A stretch of DNA of 47,850 bases from SBBG01 sp033717875 (GTDB lineage Bacteria; Pseudomonadota; Gammaproteobacteria; Ga0077554; Ga007554): the NCBI GenBank assembly GCA_033717875.1, contig JADDKJ010000027.1:1-47850 (forward strand), given 5' to 3'. Below, in pieces: positions 6,615-14,497 of this stretch. Numbering within the stretch: position 1 is the stretch's first letter; every line of letters begins with the position of its first letter. The translations under genes were made by a program, and so were the position numbers. The notes under the pieces were generated by a model. The model had not been told where the DNA came from. It searched no databases and worked only from the letters and a program-made list of their open reading frames with translations.

Positions 6615-8690
6615 TTATTTCACCCGCATCCCCGGTTGCGCGCCGCTGTCGGGCGAGAGCAGGAAGATGTCCTTGCCGCCCGGTCCCGCCGCCAGCACCA
6701 TGCCTTCGGAAAGGCCGAATTTCATCTTGCGCGGCGCGAGGTTGGCGACCATGACCGTCAGCCTGTTCACCAGGGTTTCAGGAGCATAGGCGGACTTGAT
6801 GCCCGCGAACACCGTGCGGGTCTCGCCGCCCAGGTCCAGCGTCAGTTTCAGCAGCTTTTCCGCGCCTTCCACATGCTCGGCGTTGACGATACGCGCGATG
6901 CGCAGGTCGACCTTGGCGAAGTCGTCGTAAGTAATCGTTGCGCCGATTGGGTCACTCTGGATTAGAGTGGTGCTTGCGCCGGCCGGTTCCCCGGGCTCTT
7001 TGGCGGCGCTGACGACAGGCCCTTCGGCGGCGAGCATGGCGTCGATTTTGTCCTTTTCCACGCGCGTCATCAGCGGTGTGAAGGGGTTGATGCGGTGTTG
7101 GGCCAGCGATTCGCCACAGTCTTTCCATTGCAGGGGAGGAACGTTAAGAAAGGCTTCGGCTTTCGCCGCCATCTCCGGCAGCACGGGTTTGAGGTAGATC
7201 ATCAGGATGCGGAACAGCTCGAGGCCGAGGCTGCACACCTGCTGCAATTCCTCCTCCCGGCCCGGCTGTTTGGCAATTACCCACGGCTTTTTCTCGTCTA
7301 TGTACTGGTTCGCAATATCTGCCAGAGCCGTTATTTCCCGTATTGCATGGCTGTATTGCCGCGCCTCATAATGCGCAGCAATGGTTTTGCCAGCCTCACA
7401 AAAGGTATGGTGAGGAGCCTTCCAGTTATGAAGTGTCAATGGGTTCGCCGATACAAGCCCATCAAACCGCTTGTTGATGAACCCCGCGCAACGGCTGGCG
7501 ATGTTGACCACCTTGCCCACCAGATCGGCATTGACGCGGTTGGTGAAGTCATCGAGGCTGAGGTCGATGTCCTCCACGCGGCTGCTCAGCTTGGCGGCGA
7601 AGTAGTAGCGCAGGTATTCCGGGTTGAGGTGATCCAGATAGGTGCGCGCCTTGATGAAGGTGCCGCGCGACTTGGACATTTTCTGGCCGTTGATGGTGAG
7701 AAAGCCGTGGGCGAAAATCGCTGTGGGCTTGCGGAAACCGGCACCCTCGAGCATGGCGGGCCAGAACAGGGCGTGGAAATAGACGATGTCCTTGCCGATG
7801 AAGTGGTAAAGTTCCGCCTCGCTGTCCGCGCCCCAGTAGCCGTCGAAGGTAAGTTTCGCGGGTTGTTTTTCCAGCAGATTCTTCAAGCTCGCCATGTAGC
7901 CGATCGGCGCATCCAGCCACACGTAAAAATATTTGCCCGGCGCGTCCGGGATCTCGAAACCGAAGTAGGGCGCATCGCGCGAGATGTCCCAATCCTGCAA
8001 GCCCGCGTCGAACCATTCATCGAGCTTGTTGGCGATCTCGGGCTGCAATGCCCCGCCGCGCGTCCACTCGCGCAACATGGCCTCGAAGTCGCCCAGCTTG
8101 AAGAAATAGTGCTCGGATTCCTTTTCGACCGGCGTTGCGCCCGACAACGTCGAAACCGGGTTCTTCAGATCGGTCGGCGAATAGGTCGCGCCGCAGACTT
8201 CGCAACTGTCGCCGTATTGATCCTTCGCCCCGCAACGCGGACACTCGCCGCGAATGAAGCGGTCCGGCAGGAACATGTTCTTCACCGGATCGTAAGCCTG
8301 GATGATGGTGCGCGTGGCGATGTGCCCGGCCTGGCGCAGGCGCTGGTAAATCAGATGAGCGAACTCGCGGTTCTCCGGCGAGTGCGTGGAATAGTAATTG
8401 TCGAAACCGATGCCGAAGCCCGCGAAATCGGCGCGGTGTTCCTGGCCGATGCGCTCGATCAGCGTTTCGGGCGTGACGCCCTCCTGCTGCGCGCGCAGCA
8501 TGATCGGCGTGCCGTGCGCGTCATCGGCGCAGACATAGCGGCAATCGTGGCCGCGCATTTTCTGGAAACGCACCCAGATGTCGGTCTGGATGTGTTCCAG
8601 CATGTGGCCGAGGTGGATCGGGCCGTTGGCGTAGGGCAGGGCGCTGGTGACGAGGATCTTTCGCGGTGTGTTGGACGGAGTGGCGAGCAT
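6615..8690 (-). CDS. metG: Methionyl-tRNA synthetase
   Basis: Charges initiator and elongator tRNA-Met. The 691 residues compare with 677 in E. coli. The class I HIGH motif appears as HLGH at 26-29 and KMSKS is exact at 337-341. A knuckle with four zinc ligands (C150, C153, C163, C166) marks the MetG1 type. The anticodon-binding helical domain follows, and the C-terminal tRNA-binding OB-fold dimerisation domain (about 588-691) is intact, with VDLRIARIVNAEHVEGAEKLLKL-type sequence. The start is the ATG of MLATPSNTPRKILVTSALPYANG; the few residues before KILVTSALPY vary in the family. It stands alone between repeat elements. Confidence 0.97.
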   Translation of the reverse strand: MLATPSNTPRKILVTSALPYANGPIHLGHMLEHIQTDIWVRFQKMRGHDCRYVCADDAHGTPIMLRAQQEGVTPETLIERIGQEHRADFAGFGIGFDNYYSTHSPENREFAHLIYQRLRQAGHIATRTIIQAYDPVKNMFLPDRFIRGECPRCGAKDQYGDSCEVCGATYSPTDLKNPVSTLSGATPVEKESEHYFFKLGDFEAMLREWTRGGALQPEIANKLDEWFDAGLQDWDISRDAPYFGFEIPDAPGKYFYVWLDAPIGYMASLKNLLEKQPAKLTFDGYWGADSEAELYHFIGKDIVYFHALFWPAMLEGAGFRKPTAIFAHGFLTINGQKMSKSRGTFIKARTYLDHLNPEYLRYYFAAKLSSRVEDIDLSLDDFTNRVNADLVGKVVNIASRCAGFINKRFDGLVSANPLTLHNWKAPHHTFCEAGKTIAAHYEARQYSHAIREITALADIANQYIDEKKPWVIAKQPGREEELQQVCSLGLELFRILMIYLKPVLPEMAAKAEAFLNVPPLQWKDCGESLAQHRINPFTPLMTRVEKDKIDAMLAAEGPVVSAAKEPGEPAGASTTLIQSDPIGATITYDDFAKVDLRIARIVNAEHVEGAEKLLKLTLDLGGETRTVFAGIKSAYAPETLVNRLTVMVANLAPRKMKFGLSEGMVLAAGPGGKDIFLLSPDSGAQPGMRVK

Positions 8691-8759
8691 GTTTTTTATC
8701 TTCGGGCTGCAAATAGAAAATTATACCCGAATCCCTGCCGGTTGCGTCTGTCCCGATTA

Positions 8760-8927
8760 GAGCTTGTTTAAAGTCTCGATCAAGGGAAGAGCGAAGCGAA
8801 GGGTCCCAGCGCAAGGCCCCTGGTTAAAAAAGCGGGCCGAAAAAGCGGAGCATACCGGAGTATGTGAGCATTTTGAGGCCATTTTTAACGCCGCAATGCG
8901 CCCTTTAGCGAGACTTTAAACAGGCTC
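8760..8927. mobile_element. Repeat family B, copy 2, with terminal inverted repeats and TTA duplication
   Basis: Terminal repeats GAGCTTGTTTAAAGTCTCG (8760-8778) and CGAGACTTTAAACAGGCTC (8909-8927) match at 18 of 19 positions when one is reversed. The element is flanked by TTA on both sides (8757-8759 and 8928-8930), consistent with a 3-base target duplication. The right-hand TTA is the stop codon (TAA) of the ybiT homologue. The interior is non-coding and related to 6481-6608. Three-base TNA duplications and GAG-type ends are known for some IS5-family elements, so a trans-mobilised miniature derivative is plausible. Confidence 0.75.
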
Positions 8928-10520
8928 TTATGCAATGCTCTGGCTGCGCAGGTAGTCGTCATAATTGCCTGTGAAATTGACGACGCCCTTCGGGGTCAAT
9001 TCGATGATGCGCGTTGCCAGGGACGAGACGAACTCGCGGTCGTGGCTGACGAAAATCAGTGTGCCGGGATAGTTTTCCAGCGCCAGGTTGAGCGATTCGA
9101 TGGACTCCATGTCGAGGTGATTGGTGGGTTCGTCCATGACCATGATGTTTGGGCGCTGTAGCATCAGTTTGCCGAACAGCATACGGCCCTGCTCACCGCC
9201 GGAGATGACCTTGACCGATTTGTTGATCTCGTCCCGGGAAAACAACAGCCGTCCCAGGGTGCCGCGTATCACCTGTTCATCGTCGCCGGGCTGTCCCCAT
9301 TGGCTCATCCAGTCGAACAGGGTCATGTCGGTGGCGAAGTCGGCGGCATGATCCTGGGCGAAATAGCCGATGCGGGTATTTTCCGACCACTTGATGGCAC
9401 CGCTGTCGGGTGTCAGATCATCGACCAGGCTGCGCAGCAAGGTGGTCTTGCCGATGCCGTTGGGGCCGATCACGGCGATGCGCTCGCCGGCCTCGACCAT
9501 CAGGTCCAGGCCGTGGAACAGCGGTGTCTCGCCATAGCCTTTGCTTAAATCCTTTACTTCCAGCGCCAAGCGGAACAGCTTCTTTTCTTGATCGAAACGG
9601 ATGAACGGGTTGACCCGGCTCGATGGTTTGATGTCTTCCAGTTTGATCTTCTCGATCTGTCTGGCGCGCGAGGTCGCCTGCTTGGCCTTCGAGGCGTTGG
9701 CGGAGAAGCGGCTGACGAAGGTTTGCAATTCGGCGATCTGGGCCTTTTTCTTGGCATTGTCGGCCACCAGCCGTTCGCGGACCTGGGTGGCGGCGGTCAT
9801 ATACTCGTCGTAATTGCCCGGATAGATGCGCAGCTCGCCGTAGTCGAGGTCGGCCATGTGGGTGCAGACGCTGTTCAGGAAGTGGCGGTCGTGGGAGATG
9901 ATGATCATCGTGCTGTTGCGCGCGTTGAGTATGTCTTCCAGCCAGCGGATGGTGTTGATGTCGAGGTTGTTGGTCGGCTCGTCGAGCAGCATGATGTCCG
10001 GGTTGGCGAACAGGGCCTGGGCGAGCAGCACGCGCAGCTTCCAGCCCGGCGCCACTGCGCTCATCGGGCCGTTGTGTTGATCCAGGGGAATGCCGAGTCC
10101 CAGCAGCAATTCACCGGCACGCGCCTCGGCGGTATAGCCGTCCAGTTCGGCGAACTCCACTTCCAGCTCGGCCACCTTCATGCCATCTTCCTCGCTCATT
10201 TCCGCGAGGGAGTAGATGCGGTCGCGTTCGTGTTTGACGCGCCACAATTCGGCGTGCCCCATGATGACGGTGTCGAGCACCATGTGGTCCTCGAAAGCGA
10301 ACTGATCCTGCCGTAACTTGCCCAGGCGCTTGTTGGGCTCGATGGAGACGGTCCCCGATGTCGGCGCCAGGTCACCGCCGAGGATCTTCATCAACGTTGA
10401 TTTTCCGCAGCCGTTGGCGCCGATAAGGCCATAACGGTTGCCATCACCGAATTTGACTGAAATATTTTCGAAGAGGGGTCTGGCCCCGAACTGCATGGTG
10501 ATGTTGGCTGTAGAAAGCAC
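8928..10520 (-). CDS. ybiT: ABC-F family ATPase, YbiT type
   Basis: A soluble ABC-F protein of 530 residues, the same length as E. coli YbiT, and very similar to it throughout (MLSTANITMQFGARPLFENISVKFGDG, PGWKLRVLLAQALFANPDIMLLDEPTNNLD). Two ABC domains carry Walker A GANGCGKST and GPNGIGKTT, and Walker B-type LLDEPTNNLD and MDEPTNHLD. They are joined by a charged linker (TQVRERLVADNAKKKAQIAELQTFVSRF). There are no membrane segments. ABC-F proteins bind the ribosomal E site and act on translation; YbiT's exact role is unsettled. Its stop codon coincides with the target duplication of repeat B copy 2. Confidence 0.94.
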   Translation of the reverse strand: MLSTANITMQFGARPLFENISVKFGDGNRYGLIGANGCGKSTLMKILGGDLAPTSGTVSIEPNKRLGKLRQDQFAFEDHMVLDTVIMGHAELWRVKHERDRIYSLAEMSEEDGMKVAELEVEFAELDGYTAEARAGELLLGLGIPLDQHNGPMSAVAPGWKLRVLLAQALFANPDIMLLDEPTNNLDINTIRWLEDILNARNSTMIIISHDRHFLNSVCTHMADLDYGELRIYPGNYDEYMTAATQVRERLVADNAKKKAQIAELQTFVSRFSANASKAKQATSRARQIEKIKLEDIKPSSRVNPFIRFDQEKKLFRLALEVKDLSKGYGETPLFHGLDLMVEAGERIAVIGPNGIGKTTLLRSLVDDLTPDSGAIKWSENTRIGYFAQDHAADFATDMTLFDWMSQWGQPGDDEQVIRGTLGRLLFSRDEINKSVKVISGGEQGRMLFGKLMLQRPNIMVMDEPTNHLDMESIESLNLALENYPGTLIFVSHDREFVSSLATRIIELTPKGVVNFTGNYDDYLRSQSIA

Positions 10521-10625
10521 GGCACTGTTCCAGAAAGAAATTAAAGGGAAGGTTGATCCGATGTTCGTGATTGGCCACAGGGCTTACAGGGCAAGGCCCC
10601 TGGGGTTTTTCCGAGTCCGCAAGTG

Positions 10626-11948
10626 TTAACGGCCCTTGGCAAAACCACCGCCCGCTCGGCGTGGCGGCCGGTTTCCGCCGCCTTTGGGCGCGGATCGCGC
10701 CCCGTGGCCGGCGCGTTTGTCGCGGCCGTCCCTGGATTGGCCCGGTGTGCGCGTCTGCTGGGTACGGCCACGGCCGGTATTGGGAGCAGGCGTGGGTGCG
10801 GCCTGCAGCGACGGATCCGGCTCGAAGCCGGGAATTACCACTTTGGGAATGTCGCGGTTGATCAGGCGTTCGATGCCGGTCAGCAGCTTGTGCTCGTCGA
10901 CGCATACCAGCGACACCGCCTCGCCGCTGTACCCGGCGCGGCCGGTGCGGCCGATGCGGTGGACATAATCCTCGGCAACGTTGGGCAGCTCGAAATTGAC
11001 CACGTGCGGCAACTGATCGATGTCCAGGCCACGGGCGGCGATATCGGTGGCTACCAGCACGCGCACCACGCCGGCCTTGAAGTCGGCGAGGGCCTTGGTG
11101 CGTTGCGGCTGGCTCTTGTTGCCATGGATGGCGGTGGCGGTGATGCCGTCCTTTTGTAACTGTTCGGCGAGGCGGCTCGCGCCATGCTTGGTGCGAGCGA
11201 ATACCAGTACCTGCCGCCAGTCGCCGGATTTGATCAAGTGGGCGAGTAGTTCGCGTTTGCGGGTGCGGTCGACGGGGTGCACGACCTGGGCGACCGTTTC
11301 CGAGGCGGTGTTGCGGCGTGCCACCTCGATCAGCGCCGGTGAGTCCAGCAACTGGTCGGCCAGTTTTCTGATGTCGTCGGAGTAGGTTGCCGAAAACAGC
11401 AGATTCTGGCGGCCCTTCGGCAGCAGCGCGAGCACTTTCTTGATGTCATGGATGAAACCCATGTCGAGCATGCGATCGGCCTCGTCCAGCACCAGAATCT
11501 CGACCCGGCTCAGGTCGACGGTTTTTTGTGCGGCGTGATCCAGCAACCGGCCCGGCGTCGCCACCAGAATGTCAACGCCGGCGCGCAGTTGGGCAATCTG
11601 CGGGTTGATGTTGATCCCGCCGAAGACCATGGCGGATGTCAGCGGCAGATGCTTGCCGTAGTGGCGCACGCTCTCGCCAACCTGCGCCGCCAGCTCGCGG
11701 GTCGGCACCAGCACCAGGGCGCGCACCGCGCCGCGTTTGCCGCTACCGGCGCCGGGAGTCAGGCGCTGCAACATCGGCAGGGTGAATGCGGCGGTCTTGC
11801 CGGTACCGGTCTGTGCGCCGGCCATGATGTCGCGTCCTGCAAGAATGACGGGAATGGCCTGAGACTGTACCGGCGTGGGCTCGGTATAACCCTGATCGGC
11901 AATGGCGCGGAGTAATTCGGCCGACAGGCCAAGTGTTGAAAATGACAT
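10626..11948 (-). CDS. rhlE: DEAD-box RNA helicase, RhlE type
   Basis: ATP-dependent RNA helicase of ribosome assembly/RNA metabolism, 440 residues. MSFSTLGLSAELLRAIADQGYTEPTPVQSQAIP gives the Q motif, followed by AQTGTGKT (I), PTRELAAQ (Ia), DEAD in LVLDEADRMLD (II), SAT in LLFSATYSDDI (III), then ARGLDIDQLPHVVNFELP (V) and HRIGRTGRAG (VI). The tail after about residue 375 is Pro/Gly/Arg-rich and basic, typical of RhlE. The start at 11948 was chosen because family homology begins there; the open frame upstream has no resemblance. A long AT-rich leader precedes it. Confidence 0.93.
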   Translation of the reverse strand: MSFSTLGLSAELLRAIADQGYTEPTPVQSQAIPVILAGRDIMAGAQTGTGKTAAFTLPMLQRLTPGAGSGKRGAVRALVLVPTRELAAQVGESVRHYGKHLPLTSAMVFGGININPQIAQLRAGVDILVATPGRLLDHAAQKTVDLSRVEILVLDEADRMLDMGFIHDIKKVLALLPKGRQNLLFSATYSDDIRKLADQLLDSPALIEVARRNTASETVAQVVHPVDRTRKRELLAHLIKSGDWRQVLVFARTKHGASRLAEQLQKDGITATAIHGNKSQPQRTKALADFKAGVVRVLVATDIAARGLDIDQLPHVVNFELPNVAEDYVHRIGRTGRAGYSGEAVSLVCVDEHKLLTGIERLINRDIPKVVIPGFEPDPSLQAAPTPAPNTGRGRTQQTRTPGQSRDGRDKRAGHGARSAPKGGGNRPPRRAGGGFAKGR

Positions 11949-12315
11949 AGTGATGATGTTCCTGAAATGACCTTCCAAAGGATATGCCCTTTGGTCCGGT
12001 CTGGGGGGTGATCTGTGGGTTTGATGTCTGGGACAACCTGGGTATGTGCCGCGACTGCTTTTATCGGCGCAGCCAAAGGGAGCCATGATCCTGAAACGGC
12101 AGGGCGCGGACCGCACAGCGTCGGGATAAAAAACGGTTGTATTGTACCACACTCGATACGCGCCAAGCTTTGCGAGCGCCGCTGGATGAATTCCGATATG
12201 CCGGTTCGAAGGGCTAGTTTCAAGGAATATGCATATAAATAAATATTATAATTTAATGATTTATTTTTGCTTACCGCAAATATAAACTGCCGCTTTTAGG
12301 ATTATTGAGACGGTT
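11949..12315. promoter_or_regulatory. Divergent intergenic region between rhlE and the transporter pair
   Basis: A gap of 367 bases separates two divergent genes and must hold both promoters. The stretch 12228-12295 is sharply AT-rich (ATATAAATAAATATTATAAT) against GC-rich surroundings. The minus strand reads TATAAT at 12250-12245, a candidate -10 for rhlE, which would leave a leader of nearly 300 bases; no convincing -35 was found. Long 5' leaders are common for cold-induced DEAD-box genes, but this is only suggestive. No other gene was seen. Confidence 0.35.
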
Positions 12316-12735
12316 ATGTCGAATATTTACCTGCAAGCCACCCTCGGCGGTGCATTGATCGGTTTGTCCGCGGCGTTGTTGCTGTTACTGTCGGGTAGAA
12401 TCGCCGGGATCAGCGGCATACTCAGTAATGCGGTGCTGTGGCGGGTAGGGCAGAGTGGCTGGCGTGTCTGGTTTGTGCTCGGGCTGCTGATTTCTCCCGC
12501 GGCTTATGTCCTGGCGGGGGGAGGGTTGCCGGAGGCGAATCCGTCAATGGGCGCCGGCGCCTTGATCCTGGCCGGTCTGTTGGTGGGTTTTGGCGCGCGG
12601 CTGGGGTCAGGGTGCACCAGCGGTCATGGTGTATGCGGTCTGTCGAACCTCTCGCGGCGTTCCCTGGTCGCAACCCTCACCTTTATGGGCGCGGCGATGG
12701 TCACCGTTTACTTCGTTCACCATTGGGGGGCATGA
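12316..12735 (+). CDS. YeeE/YedE family sulfur-transport protein, first half (PmpA-like)
   Basis: A 139-residue membrane protein with about four hydrophobic helices. The signature GSGCTSGHGVCGLSNLSRRS near residues 98-117 has the conserved Cys residues of the YeeE/YedE (DUF395, thiosulfate/sulfur transport) family. Full-length YeeE proteins contain two such halves; here, as in PmpA/PmpB, they are separate genes. The downstream partner overlaps by 4 bases (ATGA), so they should be co-translated and form one channel. The substrate is probably thiosulfate or another reduced sulfur compound, inferred from the family. No ArsR-type regulator or persulfide dioxygenase gene is adjacent, although both often accompany this pair. 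Confidence 0.85.
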   Translation: MSNIYLQATLGGALIGLSAALLLLLSGRIAGISGILSNAVLWRVGQSGWRVWFVLGLLISPAAYVLAGGGLPEANPSMGAGALILAGLLVGFGARLGSGCTSGHGVCGLSNLSRRSLVATLTFMGAAMVTVYFVHHWGA

Positions 12736-13184
12736 CCATGCAGGCCATCATTGGTTTGGCAGCGGGTTTGTTGTTCGGCTTGGGTCTGATCATCTCGGGA
12801 ATGACCGATCCCTCCCGCGTCATCGCCTTTCTCGACGTGGCGGATGCTTGGAACCCCTCGCTGGCGTTCGTCATGGCCTCCGCCATCGCTGTCGCCCTGC
12901 CGGCATTTAGCCTTTACAAGCGCCGGGGGGCATTGGTCGGTCAGGATAAGCACCACCCCTTGCCGGACACGCGAATCATCAACCGCGAACTGGTGGCGGG
13001 TAACGCCCTGTTCGGCATCGGCTGGGGACTATGCGGGATATGCCCGGGGCCGGCGGTGGTGCTGGTGGGCCATGGCAGTGCGTCCGGGCTGATTTTTACC
13101 GCGGCGATGATCGCCGGGATGCTGGCTTATGCCTGGTATGAGAAGGTTGCGCCGGGTGAGCAGTCGAGTGTGGCGAGCGGGTGA
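12732..13184 (+). CDS. YeeE/YedE family sulfur-transport protein, second half (PmpB-like)
   Basis: A 150-residue membrane protein starting MTMQAIIGLAAGLLFGLGLIISGMTDPSRVIAFLD, the typical PmpB opening. The conserved cysteine motif is GWGLCGICPGPAVVLVGHG near residues 98-116. About four membrane helices are visible. The start at 12732 overlaps the stop of the first-half gene (ATGA); the longer open frame upstream is a shadow of that gene. It should complete a two-subunit transporter with its neighbour. The C-terminus (SSVASG) is short and cytoplasmic-like. Confidence 0.85.
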   Translation: MTMQAIIGLAAGLLFGLGLIISGMTDPSRVIAFLDVADAWNPSLAFVMASAIAVALPAFSLYKRRGALVGQDKHHPLPDTRIINRELVAGNALFGIGWGLCGICPGPAVVLVGHGSASGLIFTAAMIAGMLAYAWYEKVAPGEQSSVASG

Positions 13185-13230
13185 TGAATACGCTGCTTTA
13201 AGGAGTTCCTGAGTAAATAGACCTTCTTCA

Positions 13231-13301
13231 ACACCCTCACCCCAGCGGCTACGCCCCTCCCCTCGCTGCGTTCCCCGCAAGCGGGAGAGGGGGTGAAGGG
13301 C
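13231..13301. repeat. Palindromic intergenic repeat (CACCCTCACCCC ... GGGGTGAAGGGC type)
   Basis: Complementary arms CCCTCACCCC and GGGGGTGAAGGG flank GC-rich stems, including CCCCGCAAGCGGG and CCCTCCCCTCG/GGGAGAGGG. This is a widespread proteobacterial intergenic palindrome. It lies between the 3' ends of the PmpB-like gene and the diguanylate cyclase gene and could end transcription in both directions, though no T-run follows. Confidence 0.6.
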
Positions 13302-13320
13302 AGATGTATGTGCCGCCGGG

Positions 13321-13372
13321 TTAATAACGCCGCACCGAGTCCTTCAGCGAGATCCCGAACACGTTCTAAACC
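13321..13372. repeat. Repeat family B, fragment
   Basis: TTAATAACGCCGCA followed by CCTTCAGCGAGAT resembles the end of repeat B copy 2 (TTTTTAACGCCGCA, CCTTTAGCGAGAC at 8882-8914). Only one end of the element is present. It runs up to and over the diguanylate cyclase stop codon (13368-13366), so this family again lies at a gene end. Confidence 0.5.
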
Positions 13373-14292
13373 AGCTTGACACAATTCCTGCCCGCCGCCT
13401 TGGCCTGATAAAGCGCCTGATCCGCGCGGGTGAAGAGGGTTGTGGCATTTTCGCCGGTGTTCAGGCACGCCACGCCCAGGCTGATGGTGCTGGAAATCAT
13501 CGCCTCATTGCAGATGTACCTTGCCATCTGCACCTTGCGGCGGATGCGTTCGGCCAGGCAAAGCGCGCCCTCCCGACCGGTATTGCTCAACAGTACGACA
13601 AATTCCTCACCGCCATAGCGGAACAGCATGTCTGTGCCACGTATGCTGGCGGACGTGGCCTCCGCCACGGTTGTGAGAACACTGTCGCCGATGGTGTGCC
13701 CGTAGGTGTCATTGACGGACTTGAAATGATCGATATCCACGGCGATCAGCGACAAGGGCGCGCCATGTCTGTGGGCCAGATCGACCTCGCGTTGCAAAAT
13801 GGCATCCATCGCGGTGCGGTTGTGCACCCCGGTCAGCGGATCCTTGAGCGCCGCTTCCACGGCTTGTTTATACATCAACGCATTACGCAGTGGATAAACC
13901 AGGCCGCAAAGCAAGTGCTCGATCAGCAAGGATTCCTGGGCGGTGAATTTTTTTCTACGGGTGAAGGCGATTTCTCCCAGTGGCTGACCGGCGACGATCA
14001 ACTGGTACGTGCCCGAATGACGGGCCGGTTTGCCGTGTGTGAGCTCAACGCCTTGCAGTGGGTTCCGATAGCTGACGCTGTCATGGGAAACCACTTTTTT
14101 GATTTCGCGGACGAACAACTCGAAGATCTGCTCGATGTTCAGGGTCGCTTGCAGGATACCGGAAATACGCAGCGCATGATCCGGTGGCGCCGGGTTTTGC
14201 GCAAGGTCCGTGGAATGGGCCATGATGGCCAGTGAATCTGTCCCGAAAGCGGAATACACCAAGTCGCCTGTGGATTGCTGAGCCGTGGTCAT
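13366..14292 (-). CDS. Diguanylate cyclase with N-terminal GAF-like region
   Basis: Makes c-di-GMP from two GTP. The protein has 308 residues. Residues about 45-145 look like a GAF-type sensor (ILQATLNIEQIFELFVREIKKVV). The GGDEF domain starts at DPLTGVHNR (151). The metal-binding Asp is in VDIDHF (184-189) and the active-site loop is RYGGEEF (225-231). An inhibitory I-site R-G-T-D is at 218-221, five residues before GGEEF, so product feedback inhibition is expected. There is no membrane segment, hence cytoplasmic. The start at 14292 has a strong Shine-Dalgarno (AAGGAGGT). It diverges from the MshEN-ATPase gene, a likely c-di-GMP target. Confidence 0.92.
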   Translation of the reverse strand: MTTAQQSTGDLVYSAFGTDSLAIMAHSTDLAQNPAPPDHALRISGILQATLNIEQIFELFVREIKKVVSHDSVSYRNPLQGVELTHGKPARHSGTYQLIVAGQPLGEIAFTRRKKFTAQESLLIEHLLCGLVYPLRNALMYKQAVEAALKDPLTGVHNRTAMDAILQREVDLAHRHGAPLSLIAVDIDHFKSVNDTYGHTIGDSVLTTVAEATSASIRGTDMLFRYGGEEFVVLLSNTGREGALCLAERIRRKVQMARYICNEAMISSTISLGVACLNTGENATTLFTRADQALYQAKAAGRNCVKLV

Positions 14293-14459
14293 GATTACCT
14301 CCTTCCTGGTAACGCAAAATATGCGAGAAACATGCCAGGCTTATGTTTGTGATCGATTTGCCGACATAGTGTAACGACGGCGTGGCGAATAATGCGGGGT
14401 CTTGCGCCATCGATGATGGTCCAACAGCCATTTTTCAGGTTCGAGCTTATCGCGCAAGT

Positions 14460-14479
14460 ATCGTCAAATTGTTGACGAT
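14460..14479. promoter_or_regulatory. Perfect inverted repeat upstream of the MshEN-ATPase gene
   Basis: ATCGTCAA-ATTG-TTGACGAT, a perfect 8-base inverted repeat with a 4-base centre. It ends 18 bases before the ATG at 14498, just ahead of the ribosome-binding site (GGAG at 14487-14490). It could be an operator or an RNA hairpin affecting translation. The other 180 bases of the divergent region show no clear promoter. Confidence 0.45.
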
Positions 14480-14497
14480 TCGCAATGGAGAAAGCGG

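Noticed and set aside
7095..8771. A 558-codon open frame on the plus strand
   Set aside because: It is the complement of metG, which is intact with HIGH and KMSKS motifs; the plus-strand product resembles nothing.
12195..12235. A tRNA T-arm-like stretch (GGTTCGAAG)
   Set aside because: No acceptor stem or anticodon arm could be folded around it.
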